Positions 53,761-62,401 of a DNA stretch of 64,000 nucleotides are shown here, piece after piece. This DNA comes from HGM04593 sp045636545 (lineage in GTDB: Bacteria > Bacteroidota > Bacteroidia > Bacteroidales > Bacteroidaceae), in contig JAZTXR010000046.1 of assembly GCA_045636545.1 (NCBI GenBank), positions 9,063-73,062 on the forward strand, written 5' to 3'. Both the position numbers and the translations under genes were made by a program. Each line of letters starts with the position of its first letter. The first letter of the stretch is position 1. Below the pieces are notes generated by a model. The model was not told where the DNA came from, ran no database searches, and saw only the letters and a program-made list of their open reading frames with translations.

Positions 53761-54591
53761 ATGGTTGTAGGTGTTGTTGGTCTGGGGTTGATTGGTGGTT
53801 CGGCGGCAAAGGCTTTCAAGGCTGCCGGCGCAACTGTGCTTGCCTATGATATAAACGAACCCATCGTGAGCTATGCACAGCTTGAGGGTGTTGTCGATGG
53901 CATGCTCGATGCTGCGGCCATCGGCCGTTGCGACCTCTTGCTGCTCACAGCAACGCCAAGGGCCGTCGAGGGCTATCTGCGCGACAATGCAAGGCACATA
54001 GCTCCCGGCACGTTGGTGATTGACTTTTGCGGAACAAAACGCAAGGTGTGCGAGCTTGGTTTTGCGCTTGCTGCGGAGCTGGGCTTCACTTTCGTTGGCG
54101 GTCACCCCATGGCAGGCCTGCAATACTCGGGCTACAAATACTCAAAGGCAATGCTCTACAGCGGTGCTTCGTTCATTATGGTGCCGCCGGTGCACGATGA
54201 CATTGCTCTGCTCGACCGCGTGAAACAGGCGCTTGCGCCGCTCGGCTTCAAGAAATTCGTTGTCACCACGGCCGATTTTCATGACCGCATGATTTCATAC
54301 ACCTCGCAGATGTGTCACGTTGTCTCCAATGCGTTCATCAAAAGCCCGTCGGCGAAGTTCCACCGTGGCTACAGTGCCGGCAGTTTCCGCGACTTCACCC
54401 GCGTGTCGCGCCTCAATGAGGATATGTGGACCGAGCTTTTCCTTGAGAACAAGGAACATCTGCTCGGTGAACTTGACTTTCTTATAAATTCGCTCCACGA
54501 ATACCGCGATGCGATAGCTGCCGACAATGCCGACGTGTTGCGTTCGCTTTTGCGCGATGGCCGCATAGCAAAGGAGGAGACCGAAAAATAG
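53761..54591 (+). CDS. tyrA: Prephenate dehydrogenase
   Basis: TyrA oxidises prephenate to 4-hydroxyphenylpyruvate for tyrosine. The 276-residue protein has the NAD motif VGVVGLGLIGGS, the VDFCGTKR-like region (LVIDFCGTKR), GGHPMAG and the helical C-terminal domain with TSQMCHVVSNAF. No fused chorismate mutase or ACT domain is present; the mutase is with pheA. A GTG at 53752 is an alternative start three codons earlier. aroB starts 9 bp after the stop. Confidence 0.93.
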   Translation: MVVGVVGLGLIGGSAAKAFKAAGATVLAYDINEPIVSYAQLEGVVDGMLDAAAIGRCDLLLLTATPRAVEGYLRDNARHIAPGTLVIDFCGTKRKVCELGFALAAELGFTFVGGHPMAGLQYSGYKYSKAMLYSGASFIMVPPVHDDIALLDRVKQALAPLGFKKFVVTTADFHDRMISYTSQMCHVVSNAFIKSPSAKFHRGYSAGSFRDFTRVSRLNEDMWTELFLENKEHLLGELDFLINSLHEYRDAIAADNADVLRSLLRDGRIAKEETEK

Positions 54592-54599
54592 TTGGTAAT

Positions 54600-55646
54600 A
54601 TGCAATATGATATAGTAAACGTAAAGGCGACAAAGGAGTACGACATCTGCATTGGCAGGGGGGTGCTTGCCGCCATTGGCGAGCTCATTGCCCCGGTGCT
54701 TGGCAAATGCCGCCTGGCTGTGCTCACCGACAGCAATGTCGATGTGCTCTATGGCAGTGCTATGATGGAGCACCTTGCTGCGGCGGGGTACGATGCCTGC
54801 AAATATGTAATCCCTGCGGGCGAGGCTTCAAAGTGTGCCGACAACCTGTTGGCATTCCTCAACTTCCTTGCCGGTGAACAACTCACACGCAGCGATGCTG
54901 TCATTGCTTTTGGCGGTGGAGTGGTGGGTGACCTCGGCGGTCTGTCGGCATCGCTCTACTTGCGCGGTGTGAAATATGTACAGGTACCCACAACGCTGCT
55001 TGCGGCTGTTGACAGCTCAGTTGGCGGAAAGACGGCCATAGACATTCCCGCCGGCAAGAATCTTGTGGGCAGCTTCTATCAGCCATCGCTGGTGTGCTGC
55101 GATACTGCACTGATGGATACCCTGCCAACCGATATATACCGCGACGGTTGTGCCGAGGTGATAAAATACGGCATGATACTGGATGCGGCGCTCTATGAAC
55201 TGCTGCATACCCTGCCATTCGACCGCGAGGCTGTCGTGGCACGTTGCGTGGAAATCAAGCGCGATGTTGTGCAGCAGGACGAGTTCGACAATGGTATGCG
55301 TGGTTTGCTGAACTTCGGGCACACATTCGGCCATGCCATTGAGAAGTTGAGCAATTTCGGTGTCTCGCACGGCGAGGCTGTGGCAAAGGGTATGCTAATC
55401 GCTGCAAGGATTGCGCCGCTGTGCGGCCTGTGCGATGTTGCCGATGAACTCGCGGCGCTGCTTGTGAAGTATGGCTTTGATATAACTTGCCCTTATGCGG
55501 CAGATGAGATATATGATGCACTGCTCACGGACAAGAAACGCCGTGGTGGCAAGATATCGGTTGTTCTGCCACGCGCTGTGGGCAATTGCATGCTCTATGA
55601 TATGCCGGTCGAGGATTTGAAGGAGTTGTTGCAGAGAGTGATTTGA
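54600..55646 (+). CDS. aroB: 3-dehydroquinate synthase
   Basis: AroB cyclises DAHP to 3-dehydroquinate. The 348-residue protein has the NAD/zinc motifs AFGGGVVGDLGGLSASLYLRG, TTLLAAVDSSVGGKTAID, KYGMILD and NFGHTFGHAIEK with the zinc-binding His. It is followed by a REP-like palindrome before aroA. Confidence 0.96.
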   Translation: MQYDIVNVKATKEYDICIGRGVLAAIGELIAPVLGKCRLAVLTDSNVDVLYGSAMMEHLAAAGYDACKYVIPAGEASKCADNLLAFLNFLAGEQLTRSDAVIAFGGGVVGDLGGLSASLYLRGVKYVQVPTTLLAAVDSSVGGKTAIDIPAGKNLVGSFYQPSLVCCDTALMDTLPTDIYRDGCAEVIKYGMILDAALYELLHTLPFDREAVVARCVEIKRDVVQQDEFDNGMRGLLNFGHTFGHAIEKLSNFGVSHGEAVAKGMLIAARIAPLCGLCDVADELAALLVKYGFDITCPYAADEIYDALLTDKKRRGGKISVVLPRAVGNCMLYDMPVEDLKELLQRVI

Positions 55647-55673
55647 ATAGAATACTTTCTATCATCATTGATA

Positions 55674-55744
55674 TGTCATCCTGAACGTATGTGAAGGATC
55701 TCATAACATCATTTATGAGATTTTTCGCTTTGCTCAAAATGACA
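55674..55744. repeat. REP/MITE-like palindromic repeat, copy C
   Basis: This 71-bp element starts TGTCATCCTGAACG and ends TTGCTCAAAATGACA; an inner ATCTCATA/TATGAGAT stem gives a long imperfect hairpin. It occupies the spacer between aroB and aroA. Confidence 0.7.
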
Positions 55745-55778
55745 AAAATGTGTTGGGGAATGAATATTAAATAAAATT

Positions 55779-57035
55779 ATGGAAATAAAGGTTCATGGGA
55801 CATTGCAGGGTTGCGTTACACCACCGCCGTCGAAATCGCAGGCACACAGGCTGCTCATCTGTGCGGCGCTTGGCAGTGAGCCCTGCTGCATTGTGTGCAG
55901 TGCCGTGAACGATGATATAATGGCAACAATGCGTTGCCTCAATGCGCTGGGCGCAAAAATCACCTATTCATCGGGAGTTTTTGATGTTACGCCCGTGAAT
56001 GTGGTGAAGGGTGGAACACTCGACTGTGGCGAGAGTGGCTCCACTTTGCGTTTCCTTGTGTCGGTTTCCGTAGTGCTTGGCGCCGATGCTACCTTTGTGG
56101 GTGCGGGCAAGCTGCCACAGCGCCCAATGGGTGCGTTGCTCGATGCCCTTGCACCGCACGGCGTGACATTCACCCGCCACACAGCCGATGAGCTGCCATT
56201 GACCTGCAACGGCATTCTCCGCGGTGGCAGATACAGCCTGCCGGGAAACATCTCGTCGCAGTACCTCACAGGGCTACTCTTTGCCCTGCCTTTAGCAGCC
56301 GAGGATAGCGAGATTGAGGTGACCGACGGCCTCACAAGCGCCTCGTATGTTACAATGACACTCGATGCCTTGCGCATTGCAGGCATTGAGGTGGAGCAGC
56401 GTGGCAACATATACAGGATAAAAGGTAACCAGCAGTATCGTATGCCGCAGCGTGTGGTTGTCGAGGGCGACTGGTCATCGGCAGCCTTTTGGGTTGTTGC
56501 GGGTGTAACCGGCAAACGCCCTGTCACCGTGTGTGGAATGAATATAGAATCGTTGCAGGGCGACAGCTACATTGTGGGGCATCTGCGCTCAATGGGTGCT
56601 TTCATTGAGTGTGGCGAGGATGGTGTGGTGGCAATGCCGTCGCACCTGTTCGGTGCAGAACTGGATTGTACCGACACGCCCGACCTCGTTCCCGTGCTTG
56701 CCGTGGCTGCCGCCGTGGCACAGGGTACTACAATATTTACGGGTGTCGGTCGTCTGCGTTACAAGGAGAGCGACCGTCTGGCGGCTGTGAGGGATTTGCT
56801 TGCGGCGTTTGGGATATCTTCGCAGATTGGCGAGGACACATTCACAGTCTATGGCGGCGAGCCGGTGGCACAGGTGGCTGTTGACAGTTATAACGACCAC
56901 CGTATAGCAATGTCGGCTGCAGTGATGGCTGCCGTTGCAGGTGGCGTGACTACAATAAAGGGGCACACTTGCGTGGCAAAGTCCTATCCGTCATTCTTCG
57001 ATGACTTTGCAATGCTTGGCGGATTAGTGGAATAA
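55779..57035 (+). CDS. aroA: 3-phosphoshikimate 1-carboxyvinyltransferase (EPSP synthase)
   Basis: AroA makes EPSP from shikimate 3-phosphate and PEP. The 418-residue protein has PPSKSQAHR (substrate Lys), GESGSTLRFLVSV, the LPQRPMGALLDAL region and RYKESDRLAAVRDLL. It belongs to the same fold as MurA. It is bracketed by repeat copies C and D, which separate it from aroB and pheA. Confidence 0.96.
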   Translation: MEIKVHGTLQGCVTPPPSKSQAHRLLICAALGSEPCCIVCSAVNDDIMATMRCLNALGAKITYSSGVFDVTPVNVVKGGTLDCGESGSTLRFLVSVSVVLGADATFVGAGKLPQRPMGALLDALAPHGVTFTRHTADELPLTCNGILRGGRYSLPGNISSQYLTGLLFALPLAAEDSEIEVTDGLTSASYVTMTLDALRIAGIEVEQRGNIYRIKGNQQYRMPQRVVVEGDWSSAAFWVVAGVTGKRPVTVCGMNIESLQGDSYIVGHLRSMGAFIECGEDGVVAMPSHLFGAELDCTDTPDLVPVLAVAAAVAQGTTIFTGVGRLRYKESDRLAAVRDLLAAFGISSQIGEDTFTVYGGEPVAQVAVDSYNDHRIAMSAAVMAAVAGGVTTIKGHTCVAKSYPSFFDDFAMLGGLVE

Positions 57036-57043
57036 TGCTTATT

Positions 57044-57123
57044 TGTCATTCCGAACCGTAGGGAGGAATCTCCTACCGAATCGTTTTTGAGATCCCTCGT
57101 CGCTCCGCTCTGTCGGGATGACA
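57044..57123. repeat. REP/MITE-like palindromic repeat, copy D
   Basis: This 80-bp element starts TGTCATTCCGAACC and ends TGTCGGGATGACA, with the same terminal arms as copies A and C; its right half matches copy B at 31 of 35 positions. It begins 9 bp after the aroA stop and ends 45 bp before pheA. Confidence 0.75.
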
Positions 57124-57167
57124 TTAACGCTATTTGTAATAAAGAAAATAATAAAAAACAACATAAT

Positions 57168-58310
57168 ATGGATTTGGACAAACTACGTCAGGAGATAGAT
57201 GAGATAGATACCCAGATGTGCGACCTCTTCGCACGTCGTATGCAGGTGGTGTCGGGAATCGGTAAGTACAAGAAGGAGAACAATCTCCCCGTGTATCACC
57301 CATCGCGTGCACGCACCGTGCTGCAGAACGTGTCAAAGCGCCTGGGTCCCGAGTTCGAGGGCTATGGCCGCACACTCTACCGCACAATCTTCGACCTGAG
57401 CGAATCGTACGAGACACGTATGCTCTCCGAGGGTACCGACTTCTTCAACCACTTCAAGCAGATAGCCTCTGTGCCGCCACAGCCGTTCCCTAAGCGTGGC
57501 TCTGTTGCTTGTGCAGGTTGCGAGGGTTCGTATGCGCATCTTGCATCGGAGCGCCTTTTCGACCTGCCCGAAATCATGTATATGAACAATTTCGAGGGCG
57601 TGTTCAAGGCTGTGAGCAGCGGGCTTTGCGAGTTCGGCGTGTTGCCAATCGAGAACTCTCTTGCGGGTTCGGTGAATGCAATCTATGACCTGCTTGCGGC
57701 ATACAACGTGAGCATTGTGCGTGGTGTGCGCCTCAAGGTGGACCATGCAATCCTTGCCTTGCCGGGTACGAAATTGGAGGATATACGCGAAATCTACTCG
57801 CACCAGCAGGCCATCAACCAGTGCTCCGAGTTCCTCTCTACACTGAAGAACGTGCGTGTAATCGCTTGCGAGAACACCGCCGAGGCTGCCCGCATGGTGG
57901 CACAGGGTGGCGACCCCACAAAGGCATCGCTCTCGTCGCGCCTCTGTGCCGAGCTTTACCAGATGCAGGTGCTCAAGTCATCCGTCCAGAACCGCGACAA
58001 CAACTACACCCGCTTTATCTGCATTGCCAAGGAGCCTAAAATCTACTCGGGTGCCGACCGCACAAGTGTGATGATTAACATCCCCAACCGCCCAGGAACA
58101 CTGTTCCGCATAATGTCGCGCTTCAATGCAAGCGGCGTGAACCTCGTGAAGCTCGAGAGCCGCCAAATCCCCGAGCGCGAGTTCGAGTACCGTTTCTATT
58201 TCGACATCGAGGCATCGGTCTACAGCGACGAGTTCCTTTCACTCATGTGCGAGCTGCATGAGTGTGGCGAGCAGTTCAGGTATTTTGGTACGTATGCCGA
58301 AATCATATAG
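57168..58310 (+). CDS. pheA: Bifunctional chorismate mutase/prephenate dehydratase
   Basis: The 380-residue protein converts chorismate to phenylpyruvate for phenylalanine. It has an N-terminal AroQ-type mutase (about 1-85, DKLRQEIDEIDTQMCDLFARR), a prephenate dehydratase domain (about 110-290, with CEGSYAHLA and PIENSLAGSVNAIYD) and a C-terminal ACT domain (MINIPNRPGTLFRIMSRF, ESRQIPEREFEYRF) for Phe feedback. A longer frame starting at 57087 lies in repeat D, so the start is set at 57168. Confidence 0.95.
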   Translation: MDLDKLRQEIDEIDTQMCDLFARRMQVVSGIGKYKKENNLPVYHPSRARTVLQNVSKRLGPEFEGYGRTLYRTIFDLSESYETRMLSEGTDFFNHFKQIASVPPQPFPKRGSVACAGCEGSYAHLASERLFDLPEIMYMNNFEGVFKAVSSGLCEFGVLPIENSLAGSVNAIYDLLAAYNVSIVRGVRLKVDHAILALPGTKLEDIREIYSHQQAINQCSEFLSTLKNVRVIACENTAEAARMVAQGGDPTKASLSSRLCAELYQMQVLKSSVQNRDNNYTRFICIAKEPKIYSGADRTSVMINIPNRPGTLFRIMSRFNASGVNLVKLESRQIPEREFEYRFYFDIEASVYSDEFLSLMCELHECGEQFRYFGTYAEII

Positions 58311-58380
58311 TGGAATTGTTTAAAAGCGCGATAGCTGTGTTACGCAAAGATTTATGTTTTTGTTAAACAATTGACTCTAT

Positions 58381-58809
58381 ATGAAAAAAACAGTTCTTTT
58401 GTTCGGGTTTTTGTTTCTTGCATTAAATATACAGGCGCAGATTTCTACAGAAAAGAATAATGCTACCGATTGTGTAACAACAGATGAGATTGTTGATTTT
58501 CAAGATGTTGATAAAAAACCGAAATTCCCTGGTGGAATGACCTCATTGCAGAGTTATATAAATCGGTGTCTTAAATATCCACAGGTGTCTCGTGAAAACA
58601 ACTCGCAAGGTCGTGTGATAGTACGTTTTGTTATAGATAGCAATGGTATTATTACAACTCCTCAGGTTATTGGAAGCTCAGGTGATATCTATCTTGACAT
58701 GGAGGCTGTCCGCGTTATAGAGTTTATGCCAAAATGGAAACCGGGCAAGCATAAAGGGAAACCTGTACGCGTATATTTTACAATGCCTATAGTATTTAGC
58801 TTAAAGTGA
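58381..58809 (+). CDS. Exported TonB C-terminal-domain protein
   Basis: The 142-residue protein has a signal peptide (MKKTVLLFGFLFLALNIQAQ) and a C-terminal TonB domain (KFPGGMTSLQSYINRCLKYP, GRVIVRFVIDSNGIITTPQVI, KWKPGKHKGKPVRVYFTMP). It has no membrane anchor like that of a classical TonB. Its codons are more AT-rich than those of the aro genes around it, and its function does not fit the pathway, so it is probably a later insertion. It joins aroQ through a stop/start overlap region. Confidence 0.85.
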   Translation: MKKTVLLFGFLFLALNIQAQISTEKNNATDCVTTDEIVDFQDVDKKPKFPGGMTSLQSYINRCLKYPQVSRENNSQGRVIVRFVIDSNGIITTPQVIGSSGDIYLDMEAVRVIEFMPKWKPGKHKGKPVRVYFTMPIVFSLK

Positions 58810-58811
58810 AT

Positions 58812-59240
58812 ATGAAAAAAATATTGGTAATAAATGGTCCTAACCTCAATCTTCTAGGGTTGCGTGAGCCGGCGCTCTATGGCGCGCAGAACTTTGCGGC
58901 GTTGCAGCAGTTCATACGTGACTGTGCTGCCCGACTGAATGTTGAGGTGGAGCTGTTCCAGTCGAACCACGAGGGTGTGATTGTCGACAAGATTCAGGCT
59001 GCATACGGTGTGTTCGACGGCATTCTCATAAACCCTGCAGCCTATACCCACACAAGCGTTGCTATTCTCGATGCGCTCAAGGCTGTGGCGTTGCCAACTG
59101 TGGAGGTACATTTGACCGATATTTCCACCCGCGAGGAGTTCCGCCGTTTCTCCTTTGTATCGCTCTACGCGCAGAAAACCATCTGTGGAAAGGGCTTCGA
59201 CGGTTATAAAGAGGGTCTGGAGTTTTTGGCGCAGTTGTAA
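58812..59240 (+). CDS. aroQ: 3-dehydroquinate dehydratase, type II
   Basis: AroQ dehydrates 3-dehydroquinate. The 142-residue protein has the type II signatures INGPNLNLLGLREPALYG (with the catalytic Tyr), FQSNHEGVIVDKI, INPAAYTHTSVA and VEVHLTDISTREEFRR. A GTG two codons earlier overlaps the previous stop; the ATG at 58812 is preferred. The transporter gene starts on its stop codon (TAATG). Confidence 0.95.
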   Translation: MKKILVINGPNLNLLGLREPALYGAQNFAALQQFIRDCAARLNVEVELFQSNHEGVIVDKIQAAYGVFDGILINPAAYTHTSVAILDALKAVALPTVEVHLTDISTREEFRRFSFVSLYAQKTICGKGFDGYKEGLEFLAQL

Positions 59241-60202
59241 TGAATATAAGGTTCCATCAGTTTCTGCGTGACTGGTCGCTGCCCATTGCAATGGGCAGCG
59301 GTGTGCTCATGTATCTGCTATATACCAACATCCCGCTGTTCGATGGTACCCATGATTTTGTGTCGTCGGTGCTTGCAGTTGTACAGCCTGTGCTCATATT
59401 CGCTATGCTCTTCGTTACCTTCTGCAAGGTGAGGATAAAGGAACTGAAGCCATCAAAATGGCACTTGTGGCTGCTTGCATTCCAACTGCTGTCATTCATT
59501 GCAATATCGTTGTCCATTGCCTTTGTGCCGCAAATGCCGGTTACAATGCGTGTTCTGCTTGAGGCTGCAATGATGTGTCTGATGTGCCCCACGGCAACCG
59601 CCGCAGCTGTGATAACAGCTAAACTGGGCGGCAATTCGGCCTCGCTCATCTCATATACAATGCAGATTAACATTGCCGTGGCGCTTGTTGCCCCGCTGTT
59701 GCTTGCATTGTCGCACCCGGTTGAGGGAATGTCGCTCACTGCATCGTTCCTGCTCATAATGGGCAAGGTCTTTCCGTTGCTGTTGCTGCCGCTATTGTGT
59801 GCCGAGGCTGTGCGCCGTTATCTGCCACGCCTGCACTCTTTGCTTGTTGTAAAGGGACGTAACCTGCCGTTCTATCTGTGGCTTGTGGCGCTGTCGCTTG
59901 CCATTGCAATGACAACGCGTGCCATTGCCCACAGCACCCTCTCTGTTTGGGTTATGGTGGGGATAGCGCTGGTGTCGCTGGTGTGCTGCATCGTGCAGTT
60001 TGCCTTCGGGCGTTTTGTAGGCCGCCGCAATGGCGAGGTTATTGCCGGTGGGCAGTCATTGGGGCAAAAGAACACGGTGTTTGCCATCTGGTTCGCGTGT
60101 ACGTTCCTCACCCCTGTAACGGCCATCGCCGGCGGTTTCTACTCACTGTGGCATAATTTAGTGAATACGTGGCAGTTGTATAAGCATAATCACAGGGGGT
60201 AA
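59240..60202 (+). CDS. BASS-like (bile acid:sodium symporter family) membrane transporter
   Basis: The 320-residue polytopic protein has about nine hydrophobic helices. Two discontinuous-helix motifs typical of the SBF/BASS fold are visible: CPTATAAAVITAKLGGN (about 117-133) and GQSLGQKNTVFAIW (about 275-288). The substrate is unknown; the ATG overlaps the aroQ stop, so transport linked to aromatic metabolism is possible but unproven. The 3' end of a second copy of this gene is found at 62293-62376. Confidence 0.75.
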   Translation: MNIRFHQFLRDWSLPIAMGSGVLMYLLYTNIPLFDGTHDFVSSVLAVVQPVLIFAMLFVTFCKVRIKELKPSKWHLWLLAFQLLSFIAISLSIAFVPQMPVTMRVLLEAAMMCLMCPTATAAAVITAKLGGNSASLISYTMQINIAVALVAPLLLALSHPVEGMSLTASFLLIMGKVFPLLLLPLLCAEAVRRYLPRLHSLLVVKGRNLPFYLWLVALSLAIAMTTRAIAHSTLSVWVMVGIALVSLVCCIVQFAFGRFVGRRNGEVIAGGQSLGQKNTVFAIWFACTFLTPVTAIAGGFYSLWHNLVNTWQLYKHNHRG

Positions 60203-60213
60203 TATCAAAGCTT

Positions 60214-61224
60214 TTATTCAATCTGTTGACAAATAACCTTTGCCATACCGTTCAACGACAGGCATTGCCCGCGGCTTATATTCAGGCGCTGGTTATGGTG
60301 CTCCCAGGGAGAGAGAATCAACAGGCGACCGTCGGCACAGGCATCGAAGCGGCTACCGCCGGGTTTTGTCATTTCGGTAAAGCCATTCTCTTGCAGTAGA
60401 ATTAATGGGAATCCTGCATCAAAAGCGGCACGCATAATAGCCTTTTCACCCGGCGATATGCTTGGCGATACAAGGATTGCCCCATGACGTGCCTTTTCAA
60501 GGAAAAAACGCTTTCGCATTTCAATCTGCTCCTCATTCAAACTTCGCGAACACTGCACCTGCAAGCGCACCGGGTGCGACAATAAAAAGAGATTGCCAAT
60601 GGCCGAAAACTCATAATCCCCTACCTTGATATTACGCTGCACGCGGAAAAACTCCGGGCGTGAACGCTTCATAAGCAAACGGCGAGGGTTGTCACGCAAA
60701 TAGTTGAACCAGTTGTCAAGTTGCCCGCGGCGGTCAAGAATTCCATCGTTGTAACCAATGCTCCAAAGCATTCCTTGTTTGCGGTCGGGTATGGTAGGCT
60801 GCGATAATATCGCAGCAGAGCAAACACGCCTGTAGACCCTGTTTGTTGCTATTTTGAATCCCTTGATTGCCATTCCAAGGTGTTGCGGCATTTTCTCCTT
60901 TACAAAAATGATGCTGTGCAAGTGGTCGGGCATCAATTGAAGCGCAAGAACCTCTATTTGGGGGTGGTACTTGCTTATCTCCATCCAATGCTCCTCTACA
61001 GCCTTGCCCAATGGTGAAAGTTCCATACGTGGAGCATCGGCAGCACCGCGTACGGCTTCGGGATTACCCACAACAGCACCAAGCAAGGGGCGCCGCCCCT
61101 CTACTGTCATTGTTATAAGGTACATGCGCCGCCCCAAATAGTCATGCCCCTCGCGGCGACGTGTCATTGATGGCACCGCCTTCCCCGCAAAACGCAATTT
61201 TGTGGCTGACTTTTCTGGAGTCAT
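60214..61224 (-). CDS. Y1 (HUH) transposase, RAYT-like, with a C-terminal extra domain
   Basis: Residues 30-190 form a Y1_Tnp domain: YLITMTV strand, HUH motif HLH (101-103) in LMPDHLHSIIFV, a helix with Tyr131 (TNRVYRR) as the only well-placed candidate nucleophile, and GYNDGIL...NWFNYLRDNPRR. From about 205 to 336 there is a second domain with ILVSPSISPGEKAIMRAA, GFPLILLQENGF and ACADGRLLILSPWEHH, which looks Rossmann-like, somewhat like the DprA/SLOG group; I am not sure of this. REP-associated transposases of this size class nick REP palindromes at single-copy loci. It follows PAP2 gene 1 by 13 bp on the same strand and is convergent with the transporter. Confidence 0.8.
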   Translation of the reverse strand: MTPEKSATKLRFAGKAVPSMTRRREGHDYLGRRMYLITMTVEGRRPLLGAVVGNPEAVRGAADAPRMELSPLGKAVEEHWMEISKYHPQIEVLALQLMPDHLHSIIFVKEKMPQHLGMAIKGFKIATNRVYRRVCSAAILSQPTIPDRKQGMLWSIGYNDGILDRRGQLDNWFNYLRDNPRRLLMKRSRPEFFRVQRNIKVGDYEFSAIGNLFLLSHPVRLQVQCSRSLNEEQIEMRKRFFLEKARHGAILVSPSISPGEKAIMRAAFDAGFPLILLQENGFTEMTKPGGSRFDACADGRLLILSPWEHHNQRLNISRGQCLSLNGMAKVICQQIE

Positions 61225-61237
61225 TGGTTAAACCCTA

Positions 61238-61993
61238 TCAGTAGTTCTTGATTATATAATCGCTGCTCATGCGACGATGGGACTTAGTAATCTTCCAATC
61301 GTTGAAGATGGCATCTGTTGCCCAGTAGGCAAGCTCGGCGGTGAGAATGCCCACGGCTGCACCCACAAGCACATCGCTCACATAGTGGCGGTTGTTGAGC
61401 ACACGCATCACGCCTGTTGCCGTAGCTACGGTATAGCCGGCAATTGGAATCCACACGCTGCGGTGCCCATACTCATGTGCCAACAGCGTGGCACCCATAA
61501 AGGCCTTTGCCGTGTGCCCCGATGGGAAACTCTCCTCCTCGCCATTGGGGCGGGTGCGGTCCACGCATATCTTCAAGCCCTTTACCGTTGCAGCCATCAT
61601 CACGGCAGCCAAAGCATCGGCCGTTAAAACTTGCCATCGGTTCTTGCTCACACCCTTTACACCGCACGCGCCCATTGCCAGGTGTGCCGCCCAAGGAGCA
61701 TATTGCATATAGTCATCAACCTTTGCCTCAAAACCCGGGAGCTTTGTCTGCACTCCATTGGCAATGTGATTGTCGGCCGGCATCAGGGCAAAGCCAACAG
61801 CAGCCACAGGCAATGCCACACAAAAGGAGTGATGGGCATAGTTGAGGTTATACTGCTTTTGCGTTACCGCCACCGTGTCGGGCATTTCATCCTTAACCGC
61901 ACAGTGTGCTATTGAACCTCGGCCTTCGGCTTTCACATCTATGGCTGCAAATGCATTGAACAGACAAAGGAAAAGAAGTATTTTTGTTTTCAT
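61238..61993 (-). CDS. PAP2 phosphatase family protein, copy 1
   Basis: The 251-residue protein has a signal peptide (MKTKILLFLCLFNAFAAIDVKA) and several hydrophobic helices carrying the PAP2 motifs: K-x6-RP (KICVDRTRP), FPSGHT and R-x5-H-x3-D (RVLNNRHYVSD). Such enzymes dephosphorylate membrane lipids (undecaprenyl-PP, PA or lipid A) on the periplasmic face. Over the last 97 residues it is identical to copy 2 at 86 positions. It is transcribed toward the Y1 transposase. Confidence 0.9.
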   Translation of the reverse strand: MKTKILLFLCLFNAFAAIDVKAEGRGSIAHCAVKDEMPDTVAVTQKQYNLNYAHHSFCVALPVAAVGFALMPADNHIANGVQTKLPGFEAKVDDYMQYAPWAAHLAMGACGVKGVSKNRWQVLTADALAAVMMAATVKGLKICVDRTRPNGEEESFPSGHTAKAFMGATLLAHEYGHRSVWIPIAGYTVATATGVMRVLNNRHYVSDVLVGAAVGILTAELAYWATDAIFNDWKITKSHRRMSSDYIIKNY

Positions 61994-62019
61994 AAAGGAT
62001 TATCAAATCAACAGTAGCA

Positions 62020-62051
62020 CAAAAATAATCAAATGGAGTGAATAGTACAAA
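62020..62051 (-). promoter_or_regulatory. Promoter of PAP2 copy 1
   Basis: On the minus strand TTTG (62051-62048), a 20-bp spacer and TATTTTTG (62027-62020) match the consensus. The spacer is identical to that of the copy 2 promoter. Confidence 0.7.
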
Positions 62052-62292
62052 TGATTAGTGAATATCAATGATAGGAAGTACTTTAAGAAGCCGTTTGAAT
62101 TTAAACAGCTTCTAAGTCGTACCGCAATGTAAATGCCGATTACATAATAAAGTATACAGTCAAGAGATTGTATTATTACCTTCTTTTTTGAGAGTTCGTT
62201 CGCGTGTCTTGCATTATTTTATTAATAGACTCTTGCAAAATGGAAGACTATAGCGAATATCTCATTCAAGGTGAACCTGATAAGCGTGAGTC

Positions 62293-62376
62293 ACCGCCAT
62301 CGCCGGCGGCTTCTACTCACTGTGGCATAACCTCGTTAACACGTGGCAGTTGTATAAGCATAATCATAAAGGGTAG
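62293..62376 (+). pseudogene. 3' fragment of a second BASS-like transporter gene
   Basis: The frame reads TAIAGGFYSLWHN then LVNTWQLYKHNHKG and a TAG. It is the same as the last 27 residues of the transporter at 59240-60202 except for one Lys/Arg change. The DNA differs mainly at third codon positions (for example AACCTCGTTAAC versus AATTTAGTGAAT, both NLVN), so it comes from a diverged copy that was once functional. No upstream part remains. The rest of the 61994-62430 spacer holds the two PAP2 promoters and a weak hairpin near 62091-62118, with no gene seen. Confidence 0.8.
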
Positions 62377-62401
62377 GTCGTGACTGTGGTGCCATATCTT
62401 A

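Noticed and set aside
57087..57167. An N-terminal extension of pheA
   Set aside because: It would be translated from repeat copy D, and the chorismate mutase domain begins directly after the ATG at 57168.
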